From positions 248,001 through 312,000 of the forward strand of contig QFPO01000001.1 in NCBI GenBank assembly GCA_003241385.1: a stretch of 64,000 nucleotides of DNA. Direction: 5' to 3'. Source of the stretch: Rhodanobacter denitrificans (lineage in GTDB: Bacteria; Pseudomonadota; Gammaproteobacteria; Xanthomonadales; Rhodanobacteraceae). Under the pieces are notes generated by a model that was not told the origin of the DNA, did no database searches, and was given only the letters and a program-made list of their open reading frames with translations. A program made the translations under genes and the position numbers. Of the stretch, positions 30,093 to 39,297 are shown piece after piece; the stretch's first letter is position 1, and every line of letters starts with the position of its first letter.

Positions 30093-30544
30093 GGAAGGAG
30101 CCTTGGTGTTCCGCTGATGCGGAAGGCGAGGCGGCAGGCGCCGCCGGCCCCGGCGAGCATCCGGGGCGTAGCTCAGGAACGTGAGGAAAGGAACCGCGGG
30201 ACTGAGGCGGGCACATCGATTGCGCCCAGCAACCGACACCATACGCGCATCGCCGTTAGTTGGGCGTGAACTCAAGCATCCGACAGGATCGATCCTCGAC
30301 GCACGTCGGCAGCCGTGACGCTTCGCATGCAGGGCCGCGCTACATTGCGGACCGCGGTGTGAGCGCACGGCGGTGCGCACGCGACGCCGGCCGCCGTCAT
30401 CGGAGCAGGTGTCCTCGTTCCATCCGCAGGCGCGATATCCGTGTCCGCCCCGAGGAGTCATGCGATGGCACGCTCCTTCGTTCGCCCCCTCGCCGTCTTC
30501 GTCGCAGGCCGTCCGCCCGGTGCGGTCCGCTCCGTCGCGAACTC
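30093..30544. other. Non-coding stretch upstream of the FAS1 gene
   Basis: About 450 bases between the FAS1 start and the nhaA-like remnant. I see no convincing gene, RNA or repeat. It should hold the promoter of the minus-strand FAS1 gene. Open frames here have codon patterns of antisense shadows. Confidence 0.5.
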
Positions 30545-30790
30545 GTGAGCGCCGCCAACGCGCGGCTCCCGCAGCGGCCGATGGACCGGGTCGGCGGGGC
30601 CTTCACGCGATTCATCCACGTCGAGGCGATGGCAGGCGGCGCGCTGGTGCTCTGCGCGCTGGTCGCGCTCGCCGCGTCCAACTCGCCCTGGTCGCAGCCG
30701 TATCGGGCGTTCCGGGAAGCGCGTCGTGAGTCCGGCTCGAGTGCCGCGACGATGGCCTGCGGCGCATCGACGACGTGCGCCAATCCATGA
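30545..30790 (+). pseudogene. Remnant of a Na+/H+ antiporter NhaA N-terminus
   Basis: From a GTG at 30545 the frame reads FTRFIHVEAMAGGALVLCAL followed by VALAASNSPWSQPYRAF. This matches the first membrane helix of NhaA (pattern RFl..eAaGGi.Ll.aallAl..aNSPw...Y..f). After about 60 residues the similarity stops and the frame runs into an unrelated Ala/Thr/Arg tail ending at 30790. NhaA normally has about 390 residues and twelve helices, so only the extreme N-terminus is left. A sensible reading is a gene lost by deletion. Confidence 0.6.
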
Positions 30791-30841
30791 CGGCGCTTTC
30801 ACGGAAACGGCCCGGTCGCGCCGGACCGGGATCGCAGGTCG

Positions 30842-30877
30842 GGCAGCCGGCGTATCGATCCCGATACGCCGGCTGCC
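30842..30877 (-). terminator. Hairpin downstream of sucD, probable terminator
   Basis: GGCAGCCGGCGTATCG (30842-30857) pairs perfectly over 16 bases with CGATACGCCGGCTGCC (30862-30877) around an ATCC loop. It lies 9 bases beyond the sucD stop. There is no T-tract, so it may act as an mRNA 3' end stabiliser or a weak terminator. Confidence 0.65.
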
Positions 30878-30885
30878 ATCGAACC

Positions 30886-31755
<870 letters not shown>

Positions 31756-31769
31756 CGATTCGTCCTCGC

Positions 31770-32936
31770 TCAGGCGGCCTTGACCGCGGCTACCGCCTTT
31801 TGCGCGGCGTCATTGAGATCCGTGGCCGGCGTGATCTTCAGGCCGGAATTGGCGAGCAGCTCGCGCCCCTTCTCCACGTTGGTGCCTTCCAGGCGTGCGA
31901 TCACCGGAATCGTCAGGCCGACTTCCTTGACCGCGGCGATGATGCCCTCGGCGATCAGATCGCAGCGGACGATGCCGCCGAAGATGTTGACGAGGATCGC
32001 CTCGACCTTGTCCGAGGACAGGATCAGCTTGAACGCCTCGGTCACGCGCTCCTTGGTCGCGCCGCCGCCGACGTCGAGGAAGTTGGCCGGCTCGGCGCCG
32101 GCCAGCTTGATGACGTCCATCGTCGCCATCGCCAGGCCCGCACCATTGACCATGCAGCCGATGTTGCCGTCCATCGTCACGTAGTTGAGGTTGTGCCGGA
32201 CCGCCGCGGCCTCGGCGGCGTCCTCCTGGCTCTCGTCGCGCATCGCGGCCAGATCGGGGTGGCGGAACTCGGCGTTGTCGTCGGAGTTGACCTTGCCGTC
32301 GAGCGCGGCCAGCGAACCGTCGGCGAGGATCGCCAGCGGGTTCAGCTCGACCAGGGCCAGGTCCTTGTCGTTGAACAGCCGGTACAGGCCGGTCATGATC
32401 CTGGTCAACTGGCCGGCCTGCTTGACGTTCAGGCCCATGTCGAACGCGAGGCGGCGCGCATGATACGGCTGGATGCCCTCGACGAAGTCGACCTCGATCG
32501 TGTGGATGTCCTCGGGGGTGTCGCGCGCGACCTGCTCGATGTCGACACCGCCCTGGGCCGAGGCGATGAACGAGATCGTCTTGCTGCCGCGGTCGACCAG
32601 CACCGACAGATACAGCTCCTTGGCGATCTCGCCGGCCTCGGTCACCAGGACCAGGTTGACCGGCAGCGCGCGGCCGCCGGACTGGTAGGTCTCCATCGCC
32701 GTGCCGAGCATGCCGGCCGCGGCGGTGCGGACGTCATCGACGGTCTTGCAGAACTTGACGCCGCCGGCCTTGCCGCGGCCGCCGGCGTGGATCTGCGCCT
32801 TGACCATCCAGGGACCGGCGCCGAGCGCCTGCGCGGCGCCGACGGCTTCATCGGGCGTGGACGCGACCTTGCCGGCCGGGACCGGGATGCCGTACTGGGC
32901 GAACAGCTCCTTGGCCTGATACTCGTGGAAATTCAT
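31770..32936 (-). CDS. sucC: Succinyl-CoA ligase, beta subunit
   Basis: The 388-residue nucleotide-binding subunit starts MNFHEYQAKELFAQYGIPVP, with an ATP-grasp fold (VKAQIHAGGRGKAGGV) and a C-terminal CoA-ligase domain (VEAILVNIFGGIVRCDLIA). It is the first gene of sucCD. The ribosome site is CAGGTG upstream of the start. sucCD next to a divergent pilS-type kinase is a Lysobacterales arrangement, which supports the taxonomic placement. Confidence 0.98.
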   Translation of the reverse strand: MNFHEYQAKELFAQYGIPVPAGKVASTPDEAVGAAQALGAGPWMVKAQIHAGGRGKAGGVKFCKTVDDVRTAAAGMLGTAMETYQSGGRALPVNLVLVTEAGEIAKELYLSVLVDRGSKTISFIASAQGGVDIEQVARDTPEDIHTIEVDFVEGIQPYHARRLAFDMGLNVKQAGQLTRIMTGLYRLFNDKDLALVELNPLAILADGSLAALDGKVNSDDNAEFRHPDLAAMRDESQEDAAEAAAVRHNLNYVTMDGNIGCMVNGAGLAMATMDVIKLAGAEPANFLDVGGGATKERVTEAFKLILSSDKVEAILVNIFGGIVRCDLIAEGIIAAVKEVGLTIPVIARLEGTNVEKGRELLANSGLKITPATDLNDAAQKAVAAVKAA

Positions 32937-33165
32937 GCATGCACCTGAAAGGGGGAGTGGACGACACGGGTCGACGCCACCGCCGCGGGGGCGGGAAGCG
33001 AGGGAGACGCCGGGGCCGGCGGGCCGAAGATCTTAAGAAAACGGCCGCGGAGCGGGCGCGTATTGTGGGCAAACCTCGCCTCGAAATCAAAACGATCGTT
33101 CGATCGCCGAGGGCGCCTATACTCGCCGCGGGAAGCCGACGGCGCGCCGCCGGGCGCGGGGACAG

Positions 33166-34776
33166 ATGATCTCGATGGGCGAAACGACACGGCGCGAGCT
33201 GTACTTCTTCAACCTCTACCGGGTCTTCGAGGCGTTCGTGTTCGCCGGCCTGGTGTTCAGCCCGATTGCGGTCGACTGGGTCCAGGTGACCCATCCGCGG
33301 CTCGGCCAGGCGGTCGTGCTGGCCTACATCACGCTGTCGCTGGCGCTGCTGGCCGCCACCTCGCGCATGCACGCGCGGCCGGGCTTCTGGATCGGCACGG
33401 CGCTGTGCCTGGACATCCTGGCCGCCTCGCTGGTCCACGTCTCGCTGGTCGGCGCCAGCACCGCGGTGCCGATCCTGCTGATCGTCAACGTCGGCGCCGC
33501 CGCGCTGCTGCTGCCGCTGCGCCAGTCGCTGGTGCTGGCCGCACTGGCCGCGCTCGGCATCATCGTGCCGCCGATCCTGACCGACACGCTCGGCATCACG
33601 CGCGGCCGCACCGGCACCGAGGCCGCGCTGTTCGGCGTGGCCTATCTCGCGCTGGCCCTGCTCGGCCACTACCTCGGCCGGCAGATGCGCGAGACCGAGG
33701 CGCTGGCCGAACAGCGCGGCGCCGACCTGCTGAACCTCGAGCAGATCAACGACCTGATCATCCAGCGCATGAAGACCGGCGTGCTGCTGGTCGACGACGC
33801 CAACCGGATCCTGCGCATCAACGAATCGGCCTGGCGGCTGATCGGCACGCCGGCGCCGAGCGAGCGCGACCTCGGCAGCGTCGCCGCGGAGCTGTCGCGG
33901 CGGCTCTACCACTGGCGCACATCCGGCCGCACCGACCAGAGCGCGGTCGCGCTGGCCGCCGACGTGCCCGAGGTGATTCCGCGCTTCACGCGGCTGGCGC
34001 CGAACGACGACAGCCACGTGCTGATCTTCCTCGACGACACCTCGCTGCTGTCGCGCCGCGCCGAGGAGCTGACGCTGACCTCGCTGGGCCGGCTGTCGGC
34101 CTCGATCGCGCACGAGATCCGCAATCCGCTGGCGGCGATCCGCTACTCGGCGCAGCTGCTGGCCGAGTCGCCCGAGCTCAACGAGGAGGACGCGCGTCTC
34201 GTCGAGATCATCAACAACCACTGCACACGCGCCAACGATGTCGTCGAGAACATCCTGCAACTGTCGCGGCGCGAGCGCTCGCGGCCGGAGAGCATCGACG
34301 TCAACGCCTGGGTGCTGACATTCGTCGACGACTACCGCCAGGGCAACGACCTCGGCGCCGACCAGCTGCGCGCGATCACGCAGAACCGGCGCATCGAGGC
34401 GATGGTCGATCCGCAGCATCTGCAGCAGGTGGTCTGGAACCTCGTGCAGAACGCGCTGCGCTACGGCCGCCAGCCGGGCGAGCCGGCGCGCGTGGCCGTG
34501 GTCGCACGGCTCGCGACCGACCGCGGGCCGCCGCTGATCGAGGTCATCGACCGCGGACCGGGCATTCCGCCGCGCGTCGCCGCGCAGATCTTCGAGCCGT
34601 TCTACACGACGCACGAGTTCGGCACGGGCCTGGGCCTGTATCTGGCCAAGCAGATGACCGAGTCGAGCCAGGCCACGCTCGAGTACGTGCCGGTGGCCGG
34701 CGGCGGCGCCTGCTTCCGGATCACGCTGAGCCCGGTCGCCACGCTCGCGACGCGCAGCAGCGCGCGACCGGCCTGA
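33166..34776 (+). CDS. pilS: PilS-like membrane sensor histidine kinase
   Basis: The 536-residue protein has about six N-terminal membrane helices (residues ~20-170, for example LALLAATSR, CLDILAASLV, VPILLIVNVGAAALLL). A PAS-like region follows (MKTGVLLVDDANRILRINES), then a HisKA domain with the phospho-accepting His316 in SIAHEIRNPLAAIR, and an ATPase domain (NLVQNALRYGR, DRGPGIPPRVA, GTGLGLYLAKQM). This is the PilS architecture, which senses PilA levels and controls the PilR regulator for type IV pili. The adjacent sucCD supports it. The expected pilR gene does not follow; pepQ does. Start at 33166 has a GGGGACAG site; a second ATG lies three codons in. Confidence 0.8.
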   Translation: MISMGETTRRELYFFNLYRVFEAFVFAGLVFSPIAVDWVQVTHPRLGQAVVLAYITLSLALLAATSRMHARPGFWIGTALCLDILAASLVHVSLVGASTAVPILLIVNVGAAALLLPLRQSLVLAALAALGIIVPPILTDTLGITRGRTGTEAALFGVAYLALALLGHYLGRQMRETEALAEQRGADLLNLEQINDLIIQRMKTGVLLVDDANRILRINESAWRLIGTPAPSERDLGSVAAELSRRLYHWRTSGRTDQSAVALAADVPEVIPRFTRLAPNDDSHVLIFLDDTSLLSRRAEELTLTSLGRLSASIAHEIRNPLAAIRYSAQLLAESPELNEEDARLVEIINNHCTRANDVVENILQLSRRERSRPESIDVNAWVLTFVDDYRQGNDLGADQLRAITQNRRIEAMVDPQHLQQVVWNLVQNALRYGRQPGEPARVAVVARLATDRGPPLIEVIDRGPGIPPRVAAQIFEPFYTTHEFGTGLGLYLAKQMTESSQATLEYVPVAGGGACFRITLSPVATLATRSSARPA

Positions 34777-34940
34777 ACGACGCGCCGGTCGCCGGCGCGC
34801 CGCCCCTTCCGCACGGCGAGGGCATCGGCCCGCGCGACGCGCAGCGCCTGCACCCGCGCGCTCGCGGGGCGAGCCCGCGGACTGGCCGCGACCGGCATGC
34901 AGGCGGCACAATCGGGCGATTCCCCGTACGCGCTGCTGTC

Positions 34941-36278
34941 ATGTCCGATCCCTCGACCGACCTCAATACGCTGTATCCGGCCCATCTGGCGACGCTGCAG
35001 GCGCGCGCCGACGCGGCGCTGGCACGCGGCGGCTTCGACCATCTGGTGGTGCCGGCCGGCATGGCGCACTACCAGTTCCTCGACGACCGCGACTACCCGT
35101 TCGCCGTCAACCCGCATTTCAAGCACTGGCTGCCGGTCACGCGCGCGCCCGGATCGTGGCTGGTCCACACGCCGGGCCGGCGGCCGCGCCTGATCTTCCT
35201 GCAGCCGCACGACTACTGGCACGTCGTGCCCGAGGCGCCGGCCGGCTACTGGGTCGACGCGTTCGACATCACGATCATCCGCGAGCCGGCGCAGGCGCGC
35301 GCGCTGCTGCCGGCCGATCCGGCGCGCTGCGCGATCGTCGGCGAGCCGAATGCGGCGCTGGATGGCTTCGCGCCGAACAATCCGCAGGCCGTCATCGACT
35401 ACCTGCACTATCACCGCGCCTACAAGACGCCGTACGAGCTGGCGCTGATGCGCGTGGCCAGCCGGCTCGGCGCGCGCGGCCACCGCGCGGCCGAGGCGGC
35501 CTTCCGCGAAGGCGCCTCGGAGTTCGCGATTCACTGCGCGTATCTGGCCGCGACCCAGCTGGCCGAGCACGAACTGCCGTACGGCAACATCATCGCGCTC
35601 AACGAGCACGGCGCGGTGCTGCACTACACCGACCTGGACCGCGTGCCGCCGACCCATTCGCGTGCGTTCCTGATCGACGCCGGCGCGAGCTTTCACGGCT
35701 ATGCCAGCGACATCACGCGGACCTGGGCGGCCGACCGCGACGGCGAATTCCAGGCGCTGATCGACGCGGTCGACGCCGCGCAGCGCGGCTTCTGCGCGAA
35801 GGTGCGGCCCGGCCAGAGCTATCCGGAGCTGCATCTGCATGCGCACCACGTGCTCGGCGGGATCCTGCGCGAGCACGGCTTCGTGCGGATGTCGGCGGAG
35901 GCCGCGGTCGAATCGGGCGTCACCGGCGTGTTCTTTCCGCACGGCCTCGGCCACGGCATCGGCCTGCAGGTGCACGACGTCGCCGGCTTCGCGGCCGACG
36001 AGGCCGGCGCGACGATCGCCAAGCCGGCCGGCCATCCGTATCTGCGCCTGACGCGCACGCTGGCGCCGGGCATGGTCACGACGATCGAGCCGGGGCTCTA
36101 CTTCATCGACCTGCTGCTGGCCGAGCTGAAGCAGCGGCCCGAGGCCCGCGACGTCGACTGGGCGCGCGTCGAGGCGTTCCGCCGCTACGGCGGCATCCGC
36201 ATCGAGGACGACGTGGTCTGCACCGACGGCGAGCCGGAGAACCTCACGCGCGAGGCGTTCGCGGCGCTCGACGGCTGA
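34941..36278 (+). CDS. pepQ: Xaa-Pro dipeptidase
   Basis: PepQ splits dipeptides with C-terminal proline using two metal ions. The 445-residue product starts MSDPSTDLNTLYPAH and has the pita-bread fold with all metal ligands: Asp246 and Asp257 (FLIDAGASFHGYASDITRTW), His338 (FFPHGLGHGIGL), Glu383 (VTTIEPGLYF) and Glu422 (GGIRIEDDVV). These match the E. coli PepQ positions closely. The frame is open far upstream through pilS in another reading, but MSDPS is where the family starts. It takes the place normally held by pilR after pilS. Confidence 0.95.
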   Translation: MSDPSTDLNTLYPAHLATLQARADAALARGGFDHLVVPAGMAHYQFLDDRDYPFAVNPHFKHWLPVTRAPGSWLVHTPGRRPRLIFLQPHDYWHVVPEAPAGYWVDAFDITIIREPAQARALLPADPARCAIVGEPNAALDGFAPNNPQAVIDYLHYHRAYKTPYELALMRVASRLGARGHRAAEAAFREGASEFAIHCAYLAATQLAEHELPYGNIIALNEHGAVLHYTDLDRVPPTHSRAFLIDAGASFHGYASDITRTWAADRDGEFQALIDAVDAAQRGFCAKVRPGQSYPELHLHAHHVLGGILREHGFVRMSAEAAVESGVTGVFFPHGLGHGIGLQVHDVAGFAADEAGATIAKPAGHPYLRLTRTLAPGMVTTIEPGLYFIDLLLAELKQRPEARDVDWARVEAFRRYGGIRIEDDVVCTDGEPENLTREAFAALDG

Positions 36279-36356
36279 GCGCGGTCACCGCGGCGCGGCC
36301 GCGGTGCCGCAAGACGACCGGCCGCGGCGTCGACGACGCGCGGCCGGGTCACGGCC

Positions 36357-37253
36357 TCAGCCGCGCGGCGCGAACGCCGCGAAGGCCTCGGCCAGACGCT
36401 CGTACAGCGCACGCTGCTCGTCGGACTCGGCCGGCGGCACGTGCACCTCGAGCACGACGATCTGATCGCCCGGCGGATCGCCGGGCCAGCCGCGGCCGCG
36501 CAGACGCAGCTTGCGTCCGGAGTCCGATCCGGGCGGCACACGCAGCTCGACCTGGCCGTCCAGCGTCGGCACCGTGATCGTCGCGCCGAGCGCGGCCTCC
36601 CACGGCGCCAGCGCCAGCGTGTGCACGACATTGCGGCCTTCGAGCCGGAACCGGCCGTCGCTGCGCAGGCCGATCTCGAGCAGCAGGTCGCCGGGCGGGC
36701 CGCCGCTCTGGCCCGGACTGCCCTGGCGGCTCAGCCGGATCTGCTGGCCCGGCTGGATGCCGGCCGGAATCTTGACCTCGAGCGTGCGCTCGCCCTGGAT
36801 GCCGTCGCGCAGCGTGATGCGCTCGCGGCCGCCGCGCACGGCGGTCTCCAGGTCGATCGCGATCTGCGCGTGCAGGTCGCGGCCGCGGCGCGCGGCGCTG
36901 CGCGGGCCGCCGCCCATGCGGCCACCGAACAGCGACTCGAAGAAGTCGCTGAAGCCGGCGCCCTCGAAGCCAGAGGGGTCGAAATCGCCGTGCTGCTGCC
37001 AGTTCGGCGGCGGGCGGAAGTCGTCGCCGGCGCGGTAGCCGCCCGCGCGCAGCTGATCGTAGGCGGCGCGGCGCTCGGCGTCCTTGAGCGCCTCGTAGGC
37101 CTCGTTGACCGACTTAAACTTCTCTTCGGCGTCGGCCTCCTTGCTGACGTCCGGGTGGTACTTGCGGGCGAGCCGCCGGTACGCCGACTTGATCTCGGCG
37201 TCCTTCGCATCGGGCTTGACCCCGAGGATCTCGTAGTAATCCTTGAATTGCAT
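36357..37253 (-). CDS. cbpA: CbpA-type DnaJ co-chaperone
   Basis: The 298-residue protein has an N-terminal J domain (DYYEILGVKPDA, with the Hsp70-stimulating HPD in RKYHPDVSKE) and a Gly/Phe-rich linker (FSDFFESLFGGRMGGG). A C-terminal substrate-binding domain follows without a zinc finger (VKIPAGIQPGQQIRLSRQG, VELRVPPGSDSGRKLRLRGRG). This is the CbpA/DjlA-like type rather than full DnaJ. Start at 37251-37253 is MQFKDYYEIL, the family standard. It follows hsp20 on the same strand with a strong hairpin in between, so it is likely heat inducible with attenuated readthrough. Confidence 0.9.
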   Translation of the reverse strand: MQFKDYYEILGVKPDAKDAEIKSAYRRLARKYHPDVSKEADAEEKFKSVNEAYEALKDAERRAAYDQLRAGGYRAGDDFRPPPNWQQHGDFDPSGFEGAGFSDFFESLFGGRMGGGPRSAARRGRDLHAQIAIDLETAVRGGRERITLRDGIQGERTLEVKIPAGIQPGQQIRLSRQGSPGQSGGPPGDLLLEIGLRSDGRFRLEGRNVVHTLALAPWEAALGATITVPTLDGQVELRVPPGSDSGRKLRLRGRGWPGDPPGDQIVVLEVHVPPAESDEQRALYERLAEAFAAFAPRG

Positions 37254-37281
37254 GCGCTCTATCTTGCCCCACAAATGAGAA

Positions 37282-37312
37282 GGCCCGCGACGGAGCGGGT
37301 CCGTCGCGGGCC
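37282..37312 (-). terminator. Intercistronic hairpin between hsp20 and cbpA
   Basis: GGCCCGCGACGGA (37282-37294) and TCCGTCGCGGGCC (37300-37312) form a perfect 13-bp stem with a GCGGG loop. Beyond it on the minus strand comes TTCTCATTT, a poor T-tract. It fits a leaky terminator or an mRNA-protecting stem that lets hsp20 be made in excess over cbpA. Confidence 0.6.
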
Positions 37313-37336
37313 GGTCGCAACTGCCCCGCTACGGGA

Positions 37337-37783
37337 TCAGCTGTTGATGGTAATGCGGCGCGGGGTCGTTTCCGGCTTCTTCGGAATCGAAATCTCCAGC
37401 ACGCCGTGCTTGCCCCGCGCGGTGATGCCGTCGGCATCGGCGCTGTCGGGCAGCGCGAAGCGGCGGTAGAACACCCCGTGCGAACGCTCCACGCGCGTGA
37501 ACTTGGTGCCTTCTTCCTTGGTTTCGGCGGTGCGCTCGCCGCGCAGCGACAGGATGCCCTTGTCCATGTTGATCTCGATCGTCTGCGGATCGACGCCCGG
37601 CACGTCGGCCAGGATCACGAAGCGCTTGTCCTCTTCCTTGATGTCCACGCGCGGCGCCCACTGACTGGTGACGACGTTGGACTGGTCGCCTTCCTCGGTG
37701 TTGAAGAAACGCTCGAACGCCTGGCGGAACTCCTGCTGCAGGTCGTTGCGGACGTTCCAGGGCGAGTGACGGATGATGCTCAT
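37337..37783 (-). CDS. Small heat shock protein (Hsp20/IbpA family)
   Basis: The 148-residue protein carries an alpha-crystallin domain at about residues 40-140 with the family motifs WAPRVDIKEEDKRFVILADV (start of domain), GVLEISIPKK, and a C-terminal ITINS in place of the usual IxI anchor region. Such proteins hold unfolding substrates for later refolding by DnaK/DnaJ, which fits the cbpA gene downstream. A heat-shock type promoter lies upstream at 37833-37860. Confidence 0.95.
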   Translation of the reverse strand: MSIIRHSPWNVRNDLQQEFRQAFERFFNTEEGDQSNVVTSQWAPRVDIKEEDKRFVILADVPGVDPQTIEINMDKGILSLRGERTAETKEEGTKFTRVERSHGVFYRRFALPDSADADGITARGKHGVLEISIPKKPETTPRRITINS

Positions 37784-37832
37784 GGCGATGACCTCGAAGT
37801 TGGGGGCGGCCGCACGGCCGCGATGGCTCCGA

Positions 37833-37860
37833 ACGTAGGGATCGGCGTTGCGGTTTCAAG
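37833..37860 (-). promoter_or_regulatory. Sigma-32 (heat shock) type promoter of hsp20
   Basis: On the minus strand CTTGAAA (37854-37860) and CCCTACGT (37833-37840) are separated by 13 bases. They match the RpoH consensus CTTGAAA / CCCCATnT in the first element exactly and partly in the second. The 5' leader of about 45 bases contains a CGGCCGTGCGGCCG palindrome. Confidence 0.6.
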
Positions 37861-37965
37861 TCGGCGGCGGCGCGCCTTCGCGGCCGCTGCGGCTATGATC
37901 AGCGGCCATTCAACCGGCCGGCCGCGCTGCTGCGGCCGGCCGCGAACGCATCAGGAGCAACCGAC

Positions 37966-38448
37966 GTGAGCATCCAGACCGGCCAGGCGATTCCGGCCGC
38001 CAGCGTGAGCCTGATCGACGCGGACGGCCCGCGATCGGTCCGTACCGATGCGCTGTTCGCCGGGCGGCGGATCGTGCTGTTCTCGGTGCCGGGCGCGTTC
38101 ACGCCGACCTGCTCCTCGCGCCACCTGCCCGGCTACGTCGCGCAGCTGCCGGCGTTCCGCGCGCGCGGCGTCGAGGTGGCGTGCATGGCCGTCAACGATG
38201 CCTACGTCATGCAGGCCTGGGCCGCGACCCAGGACGTGCCGCCGGCGCTGATGATGCTGGCCGACGGCAACGGCGAGTTCACGCGCGCGCTGGGCCTGGA
38301 GCTCGATGCCAGCGCGTACGGCATGGGCCTGCGCAGCCGCCGCTTCGCGCTGTACGCGGTCGACGGCATCGTCCGCGTGCTGCAGGTCGAGGCGCCCGGC
38401 GAGTTCGCGGTATCGAGCGCCGAGGCGATGCTGGCCGCGCTGGACTGA
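37966..38448 (+). CDS. Peroxiredoxin of the Prx5 type
   Basis: The 160-residue protein reduces peroxides through a peroxidatic Cys49 in VPGAFTPTCSSRHLPGY, the Prx5 signature (FTPTCS..H.P). Other family blocks are VACMAVNDAYVMQAWA and LADGNGEFTRALGLELDAS. The start is GTG at 37966, preceded by an AGGAG ribosome site. Length is normal for the family. A thiol donor such as glutathione or thioredoxin is expected but not shown here. Confidence 0.93.
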   Translation: MSIQTGQAIPAASVSLIDADGPRSVRTDALFAGRRIVLFSVPGAFTPTCSSRHLPGYVAQLPAFRARGVEVACMAVNDAYVMQAWAATQDVPPALMMLADGNGEFTRALGLELDASAYGMGLRSRRFALYAVDGIVRVLQVEAPGEFAVSSAEAMLAALD

Positions 38449-38630
38449 CATAGCGTCCGGCGCTCCCGGACGCCGCAGTCCGGGCGCCTCGTTCCCATTA
38501 TCGGCATGGCGGCCCGGCCCGGCGCCGCGGCGCCCGCGGCGATGTGCCGGCCGCCATGCCGCGAACGCAGACGCACACCGCTTGCACTTGCGTTCCCGGC
38601 GCAGATCACTAGACTACGCGACATTATTGA

Positions 38631-38645
38631 ACTAGACGGTATAGT
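38631..38645. promoter_or_regulatory. Palindromic candidate TetR operator
   Basis: ACTAGACGGTATAGT is a near-perfect 15-base palindrome (6 of 7 pairs, odd centre) ending 7 bases before the tetR-type ATG. The half ACTAGAC also occurs at 38608-38614, 23 bases upstream. The position fits autorepression and control of the efflux operon. Confidence 0.5.
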
Positions 38646-38652
38646 CCACGCG

Positions 38653-39297
38653 ATGGAACCGACCCGGACGGCTGCGCCCGCTGCGCGACAGGAACGCGTG
38701 CGCGATGCCGTGCGCGACGCCGCCCAGGCGCTCTGGCTCGAACGCGGCTACCAGACCAGCATGGACGACGTCGCGCGGCGCGCCGGCTGCTCGAAGCAGA
38801 CCGTCTACGCGCACTTCGGCAGCAAGGCCGATCTGTTCCGCTGCGTCATCGAGGATCTGCTGGCGCCGATCACCGCCCGTCTCGAACCGTCCGGCGACCT
38901 GCGCGGCACGCTGATCGCGTTCGCACGCGAACATGCCGAACTGCTCGCCACACCTCAGACGCAGGCACGGCGGCGGATCCTGATCGCCGAGGCGCCGCGC
39001 TATCCGGACATCGCACAGGGCCTCTACCGCGGCGGTCTGGCGCATCTGATCGAGCGCCTCGCCGACGTGCTCGGCGAGGCGATGCGACGCGGCACGCTGC
39101 GCGAGGGCGATCCGGACACCGCCGCCGAGCTGTTCCTCGGCCTGAGCATCGGCGTCGAGTCGGAACGCCATCTGTTCGGCGCGACGCAGCGGCGCACCGC
39201 CGGCGAGCGCGAGGCCTGGGCCGGCACCGCCGTCGATGCATTCCTGCGCGCCTACGCCCCCCTTCCCCCGTCTTCACCTTCCAGGAAGCAGTCATGA
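38653..39297 (+). CDS. TetR/AcrR-family transcriptional regulator of the efflux operon
   Basis: The 214-residue protein has a TetR helix-turn-helix at about residues 20-65 (DAAQALWLERGYQTSMDDVA, then GCSKQTVYAHFGSKADLF) and a C-terminal ligand-binding domain of the AefR/AcrR type. Start at 38653 (MEPTRTAAP) is the first Met close to the HTH. Its stop overlaps the adaptor ATG in an ATGA (39294-39297), so regulator and pump are one operon. Efflux regulators of this kind repress until a pump substrate binds. Confidence 0.92.
   Translation: MEPTRTAAPAARQERVRDAVRDAAQALWLERGYQTSMDDVARRAGCSKQTVYAHFGSKADLFRCVIEDLLAPITARLEPSGDLRGTLIAFAREHAELLATPQTQARRRILIAEAPRYPDIAQGLYRGGLAHLIERLADVLGEAMRRGTLREGDPDTAAELFLGLSIGVESERHLFGATQRRTAGEREAWAGTAVDAFLRAYAPLPPSSPSRKQS

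Noticed and set aside
34941..36278. Possible PilR in place of pepQ
   Set aside because: The protein has all five metal ligands of Xaa-Pro dipeptidase and no receiver or sigma-54 interaction domain.
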